A stretch of DNA of 63,484 nucleotides from Verrucomicrobiota bacterium (GCA_025457615.1 JALOTZ010000011.1:1-63484); one strand, 5' to 3'. Positions 33,577-45,155 are shown, numbered from the stretch's first letter. Program-made: numbers and translations. Notes: generated by a model not told the origin, from the letters alone.

Positions 33577-35924
33577 GCCCACAAGCCGGAGTTCAGCCGG
33601 GCGAGGTTGGAGCAGCTTCCTGGGGCGGCTTGCACAAGATGCCGGACCACGAGTTTGGCCGCCTTGGTGTGCGAGAAATTGGTAACCCAGTAGTTCTTGC
33701 TGACCACGGAATAGAAATGCGCGTTGCGGGGCGTGAAGGCCACCCGCCCCGTCCGCGCGGCCAGGGACTCGAAGCAACCCAGCGGCGTGTCCCGTGTCGC
33801 CAGCGCCACAGAACAGTCGGAACCGACAAACTCCACGCCGTCATTGACACATTGGTATTCGCCGCAGGTGTTCGGCATCTGATCCTCTCCGACACGGGTG
33901 CGGCAGCCAAGCGAGTGGTAAACGGCCTCCGCCCCCGGAAGCTCGAACGGAAAGGCCAGGTAGATCGCCTGCGGGGCCAGCACCTCTCTGAGCCAGAAGG
34001 TGCTGGTCAGCTCCAGGCGCGACGTGCCCGGAGGCAAGTCCCAGCGCTGCTCGATGCGGTGACAATTCTCATGCCGCCAGACCACCCGATAACACGCGCC
34101 GTGGTGACTGGGTTGCGCGGCCGCCTCCACCAACGCGGGCGTTTCGCGCCGGACCTCGCAGGGCTTGCGCTGGAGCAGTTTCTCGCGCGCACCGAAACCC
34201 TGCGGCAGTTCAAAGACGGGCTGGCCCAAACCAAAAGGCGCGGCCGCATCAATCACTTCGCTGCCCGTCGGTTCGTGGCGCAGCGAGTCGAACAGCCCGC
34301 GCTTTGAATTCCAACGCCAGGACAAGTCGCCATGCCCCCCGGCATCGGCTGCGCTGGCTGCGGGCGGCAAATCGGCTTGCAGAAGTTCAAACCGGCGACT
34401 TTCGCCCGCCGCCAGATTTGCGCAGTAGAACCGCAGCGTCATCGGCTGAAAGGAGAAGATGTCATCGGGAATTTCAAACGGACGCGGCGCGGCCGGATCG
34501 GGGGCGGACCAGTTGGGCGCGAGCACGGTTTCCAGCGGAATGATTTCGCCGGTGGCCACATCACGCACGGCGCTGGCCGGTGAACGCAAAGCCGGCGCGG
34601 AGATATCCACCCAACCGCTGCGCGACTGCGCACCGGGGTTCAACACGGTGAATCGCCGGGTCTGCGAAAATGGGCGGTAATCGGGCGACGCGCGAATGAC
34701 GGCGGCGCGGGCCAGACGCGCTTCCTCATCGGCGCGGTATGCACAGCCGGCTTTCTGCGCCAGGCACCCGAGGGTGAGGGGCTGATACGGATTGGCCAGG
34801 CTGTCCCACGAGGCGAAGGTATGCTCGGTGTAGAGCGCCGCGTGGCGCCAGGCCGAGGCAAGTTGCGCTTCAACCGCGGCAGAGGACTTCAAGATCGCCT
34901 TGGCAGAGGGAATATCCGCCAGTTGCGCCTTCGCCCGCTGCGCCAAGGCGGTTTCCGTGGGCATTGAGGCGACGCCATCCGCCCACCAATCCGCCCAGTC
35001 GCCGCGCACAACCGGCAGTTGCGAGCCGGCCTCATCGCGAAGTTGCGACAGAAATGTTGCCGGGGTGGAGAGTCGCAATCGCGGCTGCAGCCCGGCTTCG
35101 TTCCAGGCCTTCACGAAGTGGCAGAGCTGTTCACAGGGCGGGTCGTTATCCACGCGCCACATGTTGGTAAACTGCACCGCCAGCGTGCGATGCGGGTAGT
35201 GGCTCAGATCCGCGGCCAGTTTGGCCTGCAAGTGCGCGTGGGCCGATTTGAGCGCCGCCGGCGAGTCATCGAAAATCTCCCGTCCGCTCGGCGGATTGAA
35301 CCAGACATCGGCATGCGAAGGCACTGGCCCGCGCCGCCATTCGCCTTCGTAGAAGAAGTTGTAGGCGGCACAGTAATGGTAGCCGAGCCAGGCCAGCACG
35401 CGGTGGCCGTCCGGCCCTTCCCACCAGAAGGCGGCGGGAGCCGGCTGGGGCACGGCGCCGCTGTAGGTGTTGATGCCCATCATCACGAACTCGACCCCCT
35501 GCTCCTTGAAGGACGGAATCAGCCCCCACGGCAAGCCGTTCACGTCATTCTGAAAACAGGTGCGGAGGGAATAGCGCGCCCGCAAGGGCGCGGCCTGCCG
35601 CATCAACTCGCTCCATTCTTCCGTGCCCAGCAGCGGCGAGATGTGAAACGGCATCGCACCGATCTCGAACTGGCCAGAGCGCACGAGCGCATCCCACTGC
35701 CGGCGTTCAGCGGCTGTTGCCGTCCGCAGAAACTCCTCGACCAGCCAGGTGATTTCGCAGGTGTAATGCAGCCGGGCCTCCTCGGGAAGTTCCGCCGTGC
35801 GCGCCGCGATGCGCAGCGCGTCCCTCAAATAATCCTTCAAGAATCCGAGTGCCGTCGAAGGCAGGTCGGTGTAGCCGAAGTCGGCGTGCGTGTGATGGAT
35901 AAGATGGATTTCGGAGATGGGCAT
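33561..35924 (-). CDS. GH38-like glycoside hydrolase
   Basis: 787 residues. The N-terminus MPISEIHLIHHTHADFGYTD carries the HTHxD metal motif of family 38. QNDVNGLPWGLIPSFKEQGV lies where the nucleophile motif is expected and keeps Asp. The middle has GVEFVMMGINTYSGAVPQ; the C-terminal half is beta-sandwich-like. It belongs to a divergent branch rather than classical alpha-mannosidases. Possible substrates are mannosides or other plant glycosides. It is the last gene of the polysaccharide operon, 23 bp after the GH2 gene. The frame continues upstream of the chosen ATG but lacks conserved sequence. Confidence 0.7.
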   Translation of the reverse strand: MPISEIHLIHHTHADFGYTDLPSTALGFLKDYLRDALRIAARTAELPEEARLHYTCEITWLVEEFLRTATAAERRQWDALVRSGQFEIGAMPFHISPLLGTEEWSELMRQAAPLRARYSLRTCFQNDVNGLPWGLIPSFKEQGVEFVMMGINTYSGAVPQPAPAAFWWEGPDGHRVLAWLGYHYCAAYNFFYEGEWRRGPVPSHADVWFNPPSGREIFDDSPAALKSAHAHLQAKLAADLSHYPHRTLAVQFTNMWRVDNDPPCEQLCHFVKAWNEAGLQPRLRLSTPATFLSQLRDEAGSQLPVVRGDWADWWADGVASMPTETALAQRAKAQLADIPSAKAILKSSAAVEAQLASAWRHAALYTEHTFASWDSLANPYQPLTLGCLAQKAGCAYRADEEARLARAAVIRASPDYRPFSQTRRFTVLNPGAQSRSGWVDISAPALRSPASAVRDVATGEIIPLETVLAPNWSAPDPAAPRPFEIPDDIFSFQPMTLRFYCANLAAGESRRFELLQADLPPAASAADAGGHGDLSWRWNSKRGLFDSLRHEPTGSEVIDAAAPFGLGQPVFELPQGFGAREKLLQRKPCEVRRETPALVEAAAQPSHHGACYRVVWRHENCHRIEQRWDLPPGTSRLELTSTFWLREVLAPQAIYLAFPFELPGAEAVYHSLGCRTRVGEDQMPNTCGEYQCVNDGVEFVGSDCSVALATRDTPLGCFESLAARTGRVAFTPRNAHFYSVVSKNYWVTNFSHTKAAKLVVRHLVQAAPGSCSNLARLNSGLWAYPSA

Positions 35925-35947
35925 GAAAGGCCTGCGGGCTCTGGAAC

Positions 35948-38902
35948 TCAGCCATGCATCAACAAGTCCGCAAAGAGCCTGGCCACGGGATTGCTCGCGG
36001 CGCGCATCGCCAAGGGCAACTGGCAAATGCGGTAGCCGCTGGAACCGGGTGTTATTTCCGCCGCCGCCAGCGCGGGCGCCCATTCGCCGCCCCAGCCGCC
36101 ATTGCCGGTGGCGAGAATCGGCGTCCAACCCGGTGCGGTAAAAACAGTTTCGAGCAGTGGCGCGGGACAATGCTTCTGCGAGTCATGCCAGAAGCGAAAA
36201 TCGTCCGGCTCGAATTGGCTGACCAGCGGATGTCCCGTGGCCCGGGAGACAAAGTGCAAGGGATTCATTCCGCATGGCTCGACTTTCACCCCCGTCCCGG
36301 CGATTTGATGTTCGCCCACCGGCAACCCCAGAAACACGACTCGCGCCCCCTGCTCCACTGCGGCTTCGATCTGTTTTTGACGCACCGTGTAGCGCTTCAT
36401 ATCCGTGACCACGAACAGTCCGGCTTGCTTCACCGATCGCAAGCCGAGCTGACGAGCAATACCCGCGTCGCCGACGATCACCGCCTCCACCGGCTTTCGC
36501 TTTGCCAGCGCCGGATGCAATTCCACTTCAATGGCCGTGTCGTGAATGACTTTTCCGTTCTTCCGCGCTAACGCCAATCGCAACGTGGCCGTGGTGCGGG
36601 TGCTGACCGACGGCGCTTTGAGTTTCAAGAATCCCTGAAACACGCTTTGCACCGGCTTGACGATCGCTTTTGTCTGTTGGGCAAAGACCGCCTTGCCGTC
36701 CACCTCAAGCTGGTAACGAAGCTGAAGGTTTTCCGGCGCTTCGCTGGTGTCATGACACACCCAAAGCTCGAACTCCATTTCCTCCCCGGAAAAGAAATGC
36801 GTGCGGTCGGCGCGAATGTTCGCCATCAGCGGCGTGAGCGCGTCGCGATAGGCGAAGAACGCGGGCTTGGGCTGGCGCAGGCAATCCATGATCGTCTTCA
36901 TCCAGCCCGCCGGCCAAGCATCAATGAACAGGTGAATGGCGAAGCTCACCATCCGGTTGTCGCGCCGGAACGCCTCGGTCATCAGCCGCGTCACCCACAC
37001 CTGATGCGCCTGGCTCGCGGCAATCCAATCGGCCACCGAATGCTGTGTGTCGAAGTGGCAGTAGTGCATTCTCCCCGTCTGAGCCTGGACGATGCGGTCA
37101 GGCGACCAGGTCCTTTCCTCTTCAGCCGATTGCGGCAGCCAGTGCTTCGGATAAAACCGGCGCATGACATTCTCAGGATCGAGTCCTTCCGCGCCGAATT
37201 CGCCGCACCCATACAGCCAGCCGGGTTTGACCTCCTGCCAATAGCCCTTGTGCAACTTGCCAAGGTCAATGCCGTGGCCGTTATACCAGCCGGGATAACA
37301 ATGGTTGTCCGGCAGCCCCGGGCCGGGCGCGTCGTAGTCGCCGTCAATCGGCTTGATGACGCGATCCGGGTTGGCCAGCCGCACGGCCTGGTCGGCCGCC
37401 ACAAAAAAGCTCTCCAGCTCGGCGCGCGTGCAGTGGCGTTGGGTATTCTTGCGCCACGCGTAAGGGAACGGCTCGTTGATGTAGCTGACGAGGATGTTGC
37501 AAGGATGGCTGCGAATCAGGCGCTCCATCTCCTCGGCCTGACGAACCGCCTCGCAAAACCGGTTGCGGCGAAGATACGCAAAGAGCGGCAGATCGGTCTG
37601 GGTCATGAGGCCCAGCTTGTCGCACATCTCGTAAACCTCGCGCTGCACGGGGCGCTGCGTGAGGCGCAGGAAATTCATATTACAGATTTTCGCCAGCAAC
37701 AAGTCATCCCGCAGTTGGTCGAGGTCACCGCGTAGGACATCCTGTTGCTCGAAGCCCATCGTGTTCGCGCCGCGCAGGCGAATTTCTTTGCCGTTTAGGT
37801 AGAATCGTCCACGCGGCTCGTGTTCGGTGTCCTGGCGGAAGCTGCGCATCCCGAATTGCTGCGCTCTTGTTTCGCCATTGGGCAGGCGCACCTGCAACTG
37901 GTAAAGCCAAGGGGTCTCGGGCGACCAGACGCGCGGCTTGGCAATCGGCAGATTGAACCGGTAAAAGTTCACACCCGGCCCGGCGGTTTGGCCGGAATCA
38001 AATTCCCGGCCCGCGAACGAGGTCGCCGGAAAGTTTTGACCGTAAAGCGAGAGCTGGAATTTCGCCGGTTGCGGTTCGGTGGTGCTGTTGAAAAGCTCAA
38101 TCCACGCCTCGGCGCGGTTCTCCTCCAGCACCGGGCGAACAAAAATATCGCGCAAATGCAAAGTCGGTCGCGCCTCGACGGTCACTTTGCCCCAGATGCC
38201 CATGCCGGGCGGGCAATGATGCCAGCCCAACTGCGGATCGTCCCAGCCAAGGCCGGTGGCAGCGTAAAGCTTGTCACCCTCGGCGTCATGTTTCCAGGCG
38301 ACATTGCTTTGCATGATGGCGTCGTTTTCCACGCGCACCGCAAGGGTATTATTACCGAGTCGAGCCAACTTCGTGAACTCAAATTCAAACGGCGCGAAAA
38401 ACCCTTCATGCGAACCGACGTATTCATCGTTGATGAACACATGAGCCTGGTAATCCACGCCCTCAAAGCAGACGAACAACGCGCCGAGCTGTCGCATCGC
38501 CTCGGTCACGGTGAAGGTGGCCCGGTAATGCGCCGTGGCCTTGCCGATCGGTCCACCGTAATGCGGAATCTGAACGCGCTGCCAGTCGGTCGCAGGTTCG
38601 AGCCGCCAGTCCATTGAGCTGATCTTTTCCACCAACCGCACGTAATTGATGGACGGAGCGAGATTGCGCAAGAAGGGTGCGTGAACTTTGCGCTGAGAAA
38701 GAAGTTCAGCCTGAAGCTTTTCGGCGGTATCGAGTTTAGGCAGCGGACGAAACGTGGCCTTGGGGTCGGACTTGGCCGATGGCACGAAGCGGCGCGGCAA
38801 CTTCGGCGGCTGCGGCTCAATCAGCAGGTCGTTGCGCCGCGCATCGCGCTGGGCGGCGATTTGGGCAAAGTGGTCGGCGGATGGCGATTGTTTTGTGCTC
38901 AT
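35948..38902 (-). CDS. GH2-family glycosidase (beta-galactosidase/glucuronidase-like)
   Basis: 984 residues with the GH2 domain order: jelly-roll sugar-binding domain (AHYRATFTVTEAMRQLGALF with GVDYQAHVFINDEYVGSHEG), immunoglobulin-like domain and TIM barrel. The general acid Glu is in SYINEPFPYAW and the nucleophile Glu in GCGEFGAEGLD. There is no signal peptide, so it is cytoplasmic or non-classically secreted. Its start overlaps the HAD gene stop by 4 nt. Likely releases galactose, mannose or glucuronic acid from imported oligosaccharides; the exact sugar is unknown. Confidence 0.85.
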   Translation of the reverse strand: MSTKQSPSADHFAQIAAQRDARRNDLLIEPQPPKLPRRFVPSAKSDPKATFRPLPKLDTAEKLQAELLSQRKVHAPFLRNLAPSINYVRLVEKISSMDWRLEPATDWQRVQIPHYGGPIGKATAHYRATFTVTEAMRQLGALFVCFEGVDYQAHVFINDEYVGSHEGFFAPFEFEFTKLARLGNNTLAVRVENDAIMQSNVAWKHDAEGDKLYAATGLGWDDPQLGWHHCPPGMGIWGKVTVEARPTLHLRDIFVRPVLEENRAEAWIELFNSTTEPQPAKFQLSLYGQNFPATSFAGREFDSGQTAGPGVNFYRFNLPIAKPRVWSPETPWLYQLQVRLPNGETRAQQFGMRSFRQDTEHEPRGRFYLNGKEIRLRGANTMGFEQQDVLRGDLDQLRDDLLLAKICNMNFLRLTQRPVQREVYEMCDKLGLMTQTDLPLFAYLRRNRFCEAVRQAEEMERLIRSHPCNILVSYINEPFPYAWRKNTQRHCTRAELESFFVAADQAVRLANPDRVIKPIDGDYDAPGPGLPDNHCYPGWYNGHGIDLGKLHKGYWQEVKPGWLYGCGEFGAEGLDPENVMRRFYPKHWLPQSAEEERTWSPDRIVQAQTGRMHYCHFDTQHSVADWIAASQAHQVWVTRLMTEAFRRDNRMVSFAIHLFIDAWPAGWMKTIMDCLRQPKPAFFAYRDALTPLMANIRADRTHFFSGEEMEFELWVCHDTSEAPENLQLRYQLEVDGKAVFAQQTKAIVKPVQSVFQGFLKLKAPSVSTRTTATLRLALARKNGKVIHDTAIEVELHPALAKRKPVEAVIVGDAGIARQLGLRSVKQAGLFVVTDMKRYTVRQKQIEAAVEQGARVVFLGLPVGEHQIAGTGVKVEPCGMNPLHFVSRATGHPLVSQFEPDDFRFWHDSQKHCPAPLLETVFTAPGWTPILATGNGGWGGEWAPALAAAEITPGSSGYRICQLPLAMRAASNPVARLFADLLMHG

Positions 38903-39567
38903 GCAAACAGGTTCAGAACGCGTTCATCGGCAAAATTCCGCGCGGTCCAATCCGCGCCGGTGTTTTGCAGAGCAGCCGCGTCAAAGCTGGTGGTCAGGGC
39001 CAGGCACTTTGCTCCGGCGGCCCGTGCCGCCTGGACACCGCTGATGGCGTCCTCGACCACCAGGCAGTGTGCCGGAGACACCGCGAGACGCGAAGCCGCG
39101 AGTTGGAAAATCTGCGGGTCGGGCTTCTTCCGCTGGATATCATCGCCGGTGACACAGGCGTCGAAGGTTTCCGGCGGCAGCCCGATTTCACGCAGGTTGC
39201 CGGTCATCTTGACGCGGTCGGCACTGGTGGCCACGGCCAGTTTCATGCCGCGTCGCCGGCATTCGGCGATGAATTCTTTCACCCCGCGCACGGGCTGCAT
39301 CCGGCCACGGATGGTTTCGAGGTAGATGTCGTAAGTTCGTTGTTTGTCGCGCGGCAATGTCAGTGTGACACCGAACTTTTCGGCCACGCCGCCCAAAAAC
39401 CGGTCCTCGCCCGTGCCGACGTAAGGCCGGAAGTCCTCCGGCGTGACGCGCACGCCGTGGGTCTCTGCAAACATCCGGCACGCAGCCTCGGCGATAAACG
39501 GCTCGGACTCGCACAACACGCCGTCCATGTCGAAGATAACGGCGCGGATGTCTGGACCGGGCGACAT
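38899..39567 (-). CDS. HAD-superfamily phosphatase/mutase (beta-phosphoglucomutase-like)
   Basis: 222 residues. Motif I is IFDMDGVLCESEP (DxDGxL), motif II is VATSAD, motif III the Lys in QRKKPDPQIF and motif IV VEDAISGVQAARAAG, with an alpha-helical cap. This is the subfamily of beta-phosphoglucomutase and sugar-phosphate phosphatases. In the arabinose operon it may dephosphorylate stalled sugar phosphates. It lies 10 bp after the fucose-isomerase-like gene and overlaps the GH2 gene by 4 nt. Confidence 0.88.
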   Translation of the reverse strand: MSPGPDIRAVIFDMDGVLCESEPFIAEAACRMFAETHGVRVTPEDFRPYVGTGEDRFLGGVAEKFGVTLTLPRDKQRTYDIYLETIRGRMQPVRGVKEFIAECRRRGMKLAVATSADRVKMTGNLREIGLPPETFDACVTGDDIQRKKPDPQIFQLAASRLAVSPAHCLVVEDAISGVQAARAAGAKCLALTTSFDAAALQNTGADWTARNFADERVLNLFA

Positions 39568-39577
39568 GACAGGATGA

Positions 39578-41206
39578 TTAGGACAGGTTCACTTTGCCGC
39601 AAAGGTGAACCTCGATTCCCAGTTCCGCCAGCATGGCCGCCTTGATGCGACAGGCACGATGCGCCTGCTTTTCGTTGGGCGCATAAACCACCTGGATATG
39701 GTTGGACTTGTGCCGGGCCATCATCTGGTCGCGACTGATGTCCTGCAGGACCGTGTGCATGATGGGCCATTGCGGCGTCGTCTCGCGCCAGCGGCGCTCG
39801 GTTTCCTTCGTCGGGAGCGCTACAACCTCGCCCACGCCGAGGTCGCAATGGAGTCTGCCGTCCATGACAAACACGCGGCTCCACACGATCCAGCCGGGCT
39901 TGCTGACCCCTTTGACCGTGCCGCCGCCCAGCCGGAAATACATCGCGGGCTGACGCTCGCTGGTCGCACCCCGGTAGCCGCCGATGAAATGCGCGGGCGG
40001 CGCCGCGCCGGAAATCAGAAACACCCAGACGTAATCATCCACGCCGTTGCCCTTGAAGTGCCGCCCCCAGCGGAGGTCGTGCAACGTATTCTCCGGAGCA
40101 AAGCCGAGTTCGCGCCACAGTTTGTAGGTCGCCAAGCCGTCAAGGCCGGCGCATTCGTCCACCTCGTTGAAGTGCGGCACGGCCTCGCCCGCAAAGAGCA
40201 CCCGCCGGCCGTCGGCGCTGCGGACGGGCGGACGATCCACGTTGTTGAGCAACCCTTCGACGAGGTCGCTGGCGGGCGCGAGGTCTTTCAAACCCTGCTG
40301 GTATTGGATGCCGATGGTGGCGCAGCCGAATTCATCCGCGATGCGCACGGCAGCGATATACATTCTGCACTGCTCCAATGTCTGCCGCTGCGTCAACTCG
40401 GATTCCTCATCCTGGCCCCAGCAGAATTCCATGCCTTTCCTGAGCAGCCAGTCCAGCACCGCACGCGCCTCCTGATCGGTGACTTGCAGCATCGCCGCGT
40501 AAAGCGACGACTGGCTCAGGCGTTCCTTGAACACGCCGGTCGGATGGAGCAGTTCGTCCGGAATGATGGCGTTGAACATGCCCATGCAGCCCTCGTCGAA
40601 AACGCCCATGATCGCCTTTTCCTGACGGAGCTTTTTGCCGACGCTGCGGCCCAGTTTTTCATCCGCTTCAGGTAGTTTGAGCAGCGCCAAATCTTTGACA
40701 TGGCTTTGGTCGTGGGTAACGACGCCTTCATTCAGCCATTGGCGCAGACCACCTTTGAATTTCGCATCTGTGAAATCCTCGCTCCACAGCGACGAATACT
40801 TGATGCCCGCCTTGGTCATCGAGCCGTTGAGGTTCAACATGCCGACCAACCCCGGCCAAGTGCCGCTCCAGTTGGCGACGGTGAGAATCGGGCCGCGATG
40901 CGTGAACAAGCCGTGCAACAAGTGGTGGCTGTATTGCCAGACGCACTCGGCGACGATGAGCGGGGCAGTCGGGTCGAGCCTGCGGAACATTTCCATGCCT
41001 GCCTTTTGGGAATCAATGAAGCCGTGCCTCTTTCTGGTGTCATAGGCATGAGCGCGCACGACCGTCCAGCCTTCAGCCTTCAAGGCTCTGGTGAGGACAG
41101 CCTCCATCTTGGCCTGTTCCGGCCAGCATTTCTGGTTGGCCGAGAGGCGCAGGTCGCCATTGGCCATGAGGTAAACATGTTTCGGTTTGAGAGGTTGTAG
41201 TTTCAT
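39578..41206 (-). CDS. L-fucose-isomerase-like protein
   Basis: 542 residues. The N-terminus [20 protein letters not shown] and blocks such as [40 protein letters not shown] and [19 protein letters not shown] fit the FucI/AraA superfamily, and the Glu/Asp-rich segments include the metal ligands. A true AraA is present upstream, so this paralogue likely handles another sugar such as fucose, arabinose epimers or a deoxy sugar. The distance from classical FucI leaves the substrate open. It follows araB by 11 bp. Confidence 0.7.
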   Translation of the reverse strand: MKLQPLKPKHVYLMANGDLRLSANQKCWPEQAKMEAVLTRALKAEGWTVVRAHAYDTRKRHGFIDSQKAGMEMFRRLDPTAPLIVAECVWQYSHHLLHGLFTHRGPILTVANWSGTWPGLVGMLNLNGSMTKAGIKYSSLWSEDFTDAKFKGGLRQWLNEGVVTHDQSHVKDLALLKLPEADEKLGRSVGKKLRQEKAIMGVFDEGCMGMFNAIIPDELLHPTGVFKERLSQSSLYAAMLQVTDQEARAVLDWLLRKGMEFCWGQDEESELTQRQTLEQCRMYIAAVRIADEFGCATIGIQYQQGLKDLAPASDLVEGLLNNVDRPPVRSADGRRVLFAGEAVPHFNEVDECAGLDGLATYKLWRELGFAPENTLHDLRWGRHFKGNGVDDYVWVFLISGAAPPAHFIGGYRGATSERQPAMYFRLGGGTVKGVSKPGWIVWSRVFVMDGRLHCDLGVGEVVALPTKETERRWRETTPQWPIMHTVLQDISRDQMMARHKSNHIQVVYAPNEKQAHRACRIKAAMLAELGIEVHLCGKVNLS

Positions 41207-41217
41207 GGTGTTAAGTT

Positions 41218-42891
41218 CTAGTTGCGCACCCGGCTCCGGATCTCAATCAGTTTTTTCATCACGCCATACAGGTTGCCGTTCCACTGTTTCGTGCCGAAGG
41301 CGTCGTGGAGCTGCTGGTAGAGCGCGTAAAGTTGCTTGTAAACCGCGTGGGCTTTCGGGTTCGGCTTGTAAACCGTCGCTTTGAGGCCGGTCATCCTCTG
41401 CTGCGCGGCGGCGAAATCCTTGTGCGCCCCCGCGACGACCGCCGCCGCGATGGCCGAGCCCAGCGCGCAAGTCTGCGCCGAGCGGCTGATTTTCATCGGC
41501 CGGCCCGTCACATCCGCGTAGATCTGCATCACCAGCGGGCTCTTCTCCGCGATGCCGCCGCAGTTGACCACCGCGGAGATTTTGACGCCGTATTCCTCGT
41601 AACGGTTGATGATGGTGAGCGCGCCAAACGCGGTGGCCTCGATCAGCGCGCGATAGACTTCCGCCGGCGTGGTGTAGAGCGTCTGGCCCACCAAGAGCCC
41701 CGTCAGCCGTTGATCCACCAGGATGGTGCGATTGCCGTTGTTCCAATCCAGCGCCAGCAGGCCGCTCTCGCCCGGCCGCAGTTTCATCGCTTCCGCGTCG
41801 AGCGCGCGGTGTGACATCCGCTCGCCGCGCGGCTGGATGTAATGGACCCACCAGTTGAAGATGTCGCCCACCGCGGACTGGCCGGCTTCGAGCCCGAAGT
41901 AGCCCGGCAACACGCTGCCGTCCACGATGCCGCACACGCCAGGGACGTCGGCGAGGGGCTTGCGGCTGGGCCAGACGGCGATGTCGCAGGTGCTGGTGCC
42001 GATGATCTTCACCAGCGTGCCCGGCGAGACGCCTGCGCCGACCGCGCCCAGATGCGCATCGAACGCGCCGACCACCACCGGAATGCCCGCCGGCAGACCG
42101 GTTTTCCTCGACCACGCCGGGCTGAGTCCGCCCACCGCCCGGTCAATCGAGTGAATGCGGGTCGGCAGCCGCGAGCGCAATTTGCCGAGCTTGGGGTGCA
42201 GCTTGGACAAAAACTCGGCGTCCGGATAACCGCCCCACTTGGCGCTCCACATGCCTTTGTGCCCGGCGGCACAGACGCCGGCGATCAGCCGGTCGGGATG
42301 TTCCGTGCCCGTCAGCATCGCCGGTATGTAATCCGAGCATTCCACCCAGGTGTAAGCCGCGTCAAAGACCGCCGGCGCGGCGCGGAGGCACTTTAAAATC
42401 TTGCTGAAGAACCATTCGCTCGAATACGTGCCGCCGCATTTGGCCAGATATTGCGGGCGAATCTTCTGCGCGAGTGCGGTGATCTCGGCGGCCTCGGCGA
42501 TGCCGGTGTGATCTTTCCACAACCACGCCATCGCAGCGGGATGGTTGGCGAACCTTTTCTCGAACGCGAGCGGCTGGCCGTTGGCGTCCACGGGCAAGGG
42601 CGTGCTGCCCGTCGTATCCACGCCGATGCCGATGACCTGCCCGGCCTTGAAACCCTTGACCGTCTTCTTCGCGGCGGCGAGCGCCTGCTGGATGGATATT
42701 TCCGCGCCCTTGAGGTAATCGGCAGGATGCTGCCGCGCGAGGTTCGGATCGCGCGACAAGATCACGCCCTGTGTGCCGTGCGGGTAACCCCAGACGGCGG
42801 CGGCCACTTCGGCGCCGTTGGCAACGTTGACAATGAGGGCACGAACGGAGTTCGTGCCGTAATCCAGACCGATGGTGTATTGAGCGTTCAT
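41218..42891 (-). CDS. araB: Ribulokinase (L-ribulokinase)
   Basis: 557 residues of the FGGY family. [20 protein letters not shown] is the ATP-binding phosphate 1 motif and [13 protein letters not shown] is the substrate loop seen in Ara[20 protein letters not shown] and [19 protein letters not shown] match the AraB-type hinge. It phosphorylates L-ribulose made by AraA. It lies 24 bp after araA and before the fucose-isomerase-like gene. Confidence 0.93.
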   Translation of the reverse strand: MNAQYTIGLDYGTNSVRALIVNVANGAEVAAAVWGYPHGTQGVILSRDPNLARQHPADYLKGAEISIQQALAAAKKTVKGFKAGQVIGIGVDTTGSTPLPVDANGQPLAFEKRFANHPAAMAWLWKDHTGIAEAAEITALAQKIRPQYLAKCGGTYSSEWFFSKILKCLRAAPAVFDAAYTWVECSDYIPAMLTGTEHPDRLIAGVCAAGHKGMWSAKWGGYPDAEFLSKLHPKLGKLRSRLPTRIHSIDRAVGGLSPAWSRKTGLPAGIPVVVGAFDAHLGAVGAGVSPGTLVKIIGTSTCDIAVWPSRKPLADVPGVCGIVDGSVLPGYFGLEAGQSAVGDIFNWWVHYIQPRGERMSHRALDAEAMKLRPGESGLLALDWNNGNRTILVDQRLTGLLVGQTLYTTPAEVYRALIEATAFGALTIINRYEEYGVKISAVVNCGGIAEKSPLVMQIYADVTGRPMKISRSAQTCALGSAIAAAVVAGAHKDFAAAQQRMTGLKATVYKPNPKAHAVYKQLYALYQQLHDAFGTKQWNGNLYGVMKKLIEIRSRVRN

Positions 42892-42915
42892 GAAGTTTAA
42901 GTTGGTTCTGTTGAC

Positions 42916-44430
42916 TCAGGAAACCCAGCCGCTTTTCAAACTGTGGGCGCAGTCATTCCAGAGGAGTTCCTGCTTGAACTGGCGCAGCTTGGTGTCGGCG
43001 TCAACCACAACCACTTCGATTCCGGCCATCGCTCCGAAGTCTTCGAGCATTTCCGTGGTGACCGCCTGGCTGAAGCCAGTGTGATGCGCGCCGCCGGCGT
43101 AAATCCACGCCGCACACGCGTCCGCGAAATTCGGACGGCACTTCCAAACGGCGCGCGCCACGGGCAGCTTGGGCATGTCGGCCGGCGGCGTGATGCAATC
43201 CACTTCATTGATGAGCAATCGGAACCGGTTGCCAAAATCCATCAGCGCCGCGTTGAGTGCCGGACCGGCAGGCGTGTTGAACACGAGCCGCGCCGGGTCG
43301 GCCTTGCCGCCGATGCCGAGCGGATGCACCTGCAAGGACGCCTTGCCGTCGGCGATGCTCGGGCAAATTTCCAGCATGTGCGCGCCGAGCACGACTTTGT
43401 TTCCGGGCGCAAGATGGTAGGTGTAATCTTCCATGAACGACGTGCCGCCTTTGAGGCCGCTCGCCATGACTTTCATCGCGCGGACGAGCGCGGCGGTTTT
43501 CCAGTCGCCTTCGCCGGCGAAACCATAGTTCTCCGCCATCAACCGCTGCGGCGCGAGGCCGGGCAACTGCACCAAGCCGTGCAAATCTTCAAAGGTCGTC
43601 GTGAATCCCTTGAAATGTCCGCCTTTCAAAAACGCGCGCAGACCGATTTCGATGCGCGCGGCTTCGCGGATGGATTTGTGACGATTGCCGCCTCTCTTCA
43701 GAGCAGCTGTGACCGTGTAGGTCGCTTCATATTCCTTGATGAGTGCATCCACATCTGTCTCAGTGACGGCGTTTACGACCTTCACCAAATCACCGACGCC
43801 GTGGGTGTTGACAGAGTAACCGAACCTCATCTGCGCAGCGACCTTGTCGCCTTCGGTCACGGCCACTTCGCGCATGTTGTCGCCAAAGCGGACGAACTTC
43901 GCGCCTTGCCAATCGGCCCACGCGGCGGCGGCACGGGTCCAAGCACCGATCTTTTGCTGCGTGGCCTCCTCGTGCCAGAAACCGACGATGACTTTGCGGC
44001 TTAGGCGCATCCGGCTCATGATGAACCCATGCTCGCGATCACCGTGCGCAGCCTGGTTCATGTTCATGAAGTCCATGTCAATCGTGCGCCAAGGCAGGTC
44101 GCGGTTGTATTGCGTGTGGAGGTGGCAGATCGGCTTGCGGAGTTGTTTAAGGCCGTTGATCCACATCTTCGACGGTGAGAAGGTGTGACACCAGGTGATG
44201 AGGCCGGCGCACGTGTTGGCGTTGTTTGCGGCCTGACACAGATCGGTCACGGCGTCGGGGGACACCATGACGGGTTTGAAAACGACTTGGACCGGAATCG
44301 CGGGTGCGACGTTGAGGGCCTTGGCGATTTCCCGCGAATGTTCGGCAACCTTCTTCAACGTTTCCGATCCGTAGAGATGCTGGCTGCCCGTGACAAACCA
44401 GACTTCGTGTTCTTTGAGATTAAGGTTCAT
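42916..44430 (-). CDS. araA: L-arabinose isomerase
   Basis: 504 residues, the canonical AraA length. The N-terminus [20 protein letters not shown] and the [20 protein letters not shown] motif are diagnostic. Metal-binding Glu and His residues are in [20 protein letters not shown] and [13 protein letters not shown]. It isomerises L-arabinose to L-ribulose. It follows araD by 26 bp. Confidence 0.96.
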   Translation of the reverse strand: MNLNLKEHEVWFVTGSQHLYGSETLKKVAEHSREIAKALNVAPAIPVQVVFKPVMVSPDAVTDLCQAANNANTCAGLITWCHTFSPSKMWINGLKQLRKPICHLHTQYNRDLPWRTIDMDFMNMNQAAHGDREHGFIMSRMRLSRKVIVGFWHEEATQQKIGAWTRAAAAWADWQGAKFVRFGDNMREVAVTEGDKVAAQMRFGYSVNTHGVGDLVKVVNAVTETDVDALIKEYEATYTVTAALKRGGNRHKSIREAARIEIGLRAFLKGGHFKGFTTTFEDLHGLVQLPGLAPQRLMAENYGFAGEGDWKTAALVRAMKVMASGLKGGTSFMEDYTYHLAPGNKVVLGAHMLEICPSIADGKASLQVHPLGIGGKADPARLVFNTPAGPALNAALMDFGNRFRLLINEVDCITPPADMPKLPVARAVWKCRPNFADACAAWIYAGGAHHTGFSQAVTTEMLEDFGAMAGIEVVVVDADTKLRQFKQELLWNDCAHSLKSGWVS

Positions 44431-44456
44431 AGACGATCAAGGGCGGTGAGCTTGGT

Positions 44457-45155
44457 TCATGTTTGTCCGTAGTAGGCGTTCTTGCCGTGTTTGCGAAGAA
44501 AATGTTTGTCGAGGAGGATCTCTTGCATCGGCTTGAGCTTCGGATTGATCCGCAACGTTTCGCTATTCAATCGGGCGATGAACTCCAGCACGCTCGCGTT
44601 GTGGACGGCCTCATGCACGTCCTTGCCCCAGGTGAACGGCCCGTGGCTCGCGACCAGCACGGCGGGATGTTGTGATGGATCGAATCTCGACTTGATGAAC
44701 GTCTCCACGATTACTTTGCCTGTGTTCGCCTCGTAATCCTTTTTGATCTCCGCCGGTTTCATCAGCCGCGTGCAGGGGACGTCGCCATACCAGTAATCGG
44801 CCTGAGTCGTGCCGCAGGCCAGCAACGGCTTCTGCGCCTGCGCCCATGCCGTCGCGAACAGGCTGTGCGTATGCACCACGCCGCCGATGCCCGGCCACGC
44901 GCGATACAACACCAGATGCGTATCAGTGTCTGAACTGGGCTTAAGTTTGCCTTCGACGACCTTGCCGCTCTTGAGCGACACGCACACCATGTGCTGCGGC
45001 TTCATCTCCGAATACGGCACGCCGCTCGGCTTGATGACCATGACGCCGCTCGCGCGGTCCACCGCGCTGGCGTTGCCCCAGGTTTGAATGACCAAACCTC
45101 CGGCGACCAGGGCCAGGTTCGCCTGGCACACTTCAGCTTTTAGTGATTCGAGCAT
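44457..45155 (-). CDS. araD: L-ribulose-5-phosphate 4-epimerase
   Basis: 232 residues of the class II aldolase fold. GNASAVDRASGVMVIKPSG contains the phosphate-binding loop, SSDTDTHLVLYRAWPGIGGV with HTHS gives the catalytic acid and zinc histidines, and VASHGPFTWG holds the later His. It yields D-xylulose-5-phosphate for the pentose phosphate pathway. It is the first of the araD-araA-araB set. The 107-bp gap upstream contains a short frame opening with a good ribosome site (MKLFGQPHPLGIAWML), perhaps the remnant of another gene. Confidence 0.95.
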   Translation of the reverse strand: MLESLKAEVCQANLALVAGGLVIQTWGNASAVDRASGVMVIKPSGVPYSEMKPQHMVCVSLKSGKVVEGKLKPSSDTDTHLVLYRAWPGIGGVVHTHSLFATAWAQAQKPLLACGTTQADYWYGDVPCTRLMKPAEIKKDYEANTGKVIVETFIKSRFDPSQHPAVLVASHGPFTWGKDVHEAVHNASVLEFIARLNSETLRINPKLKPMQEILLDKHFLRKHGKNAYYGQT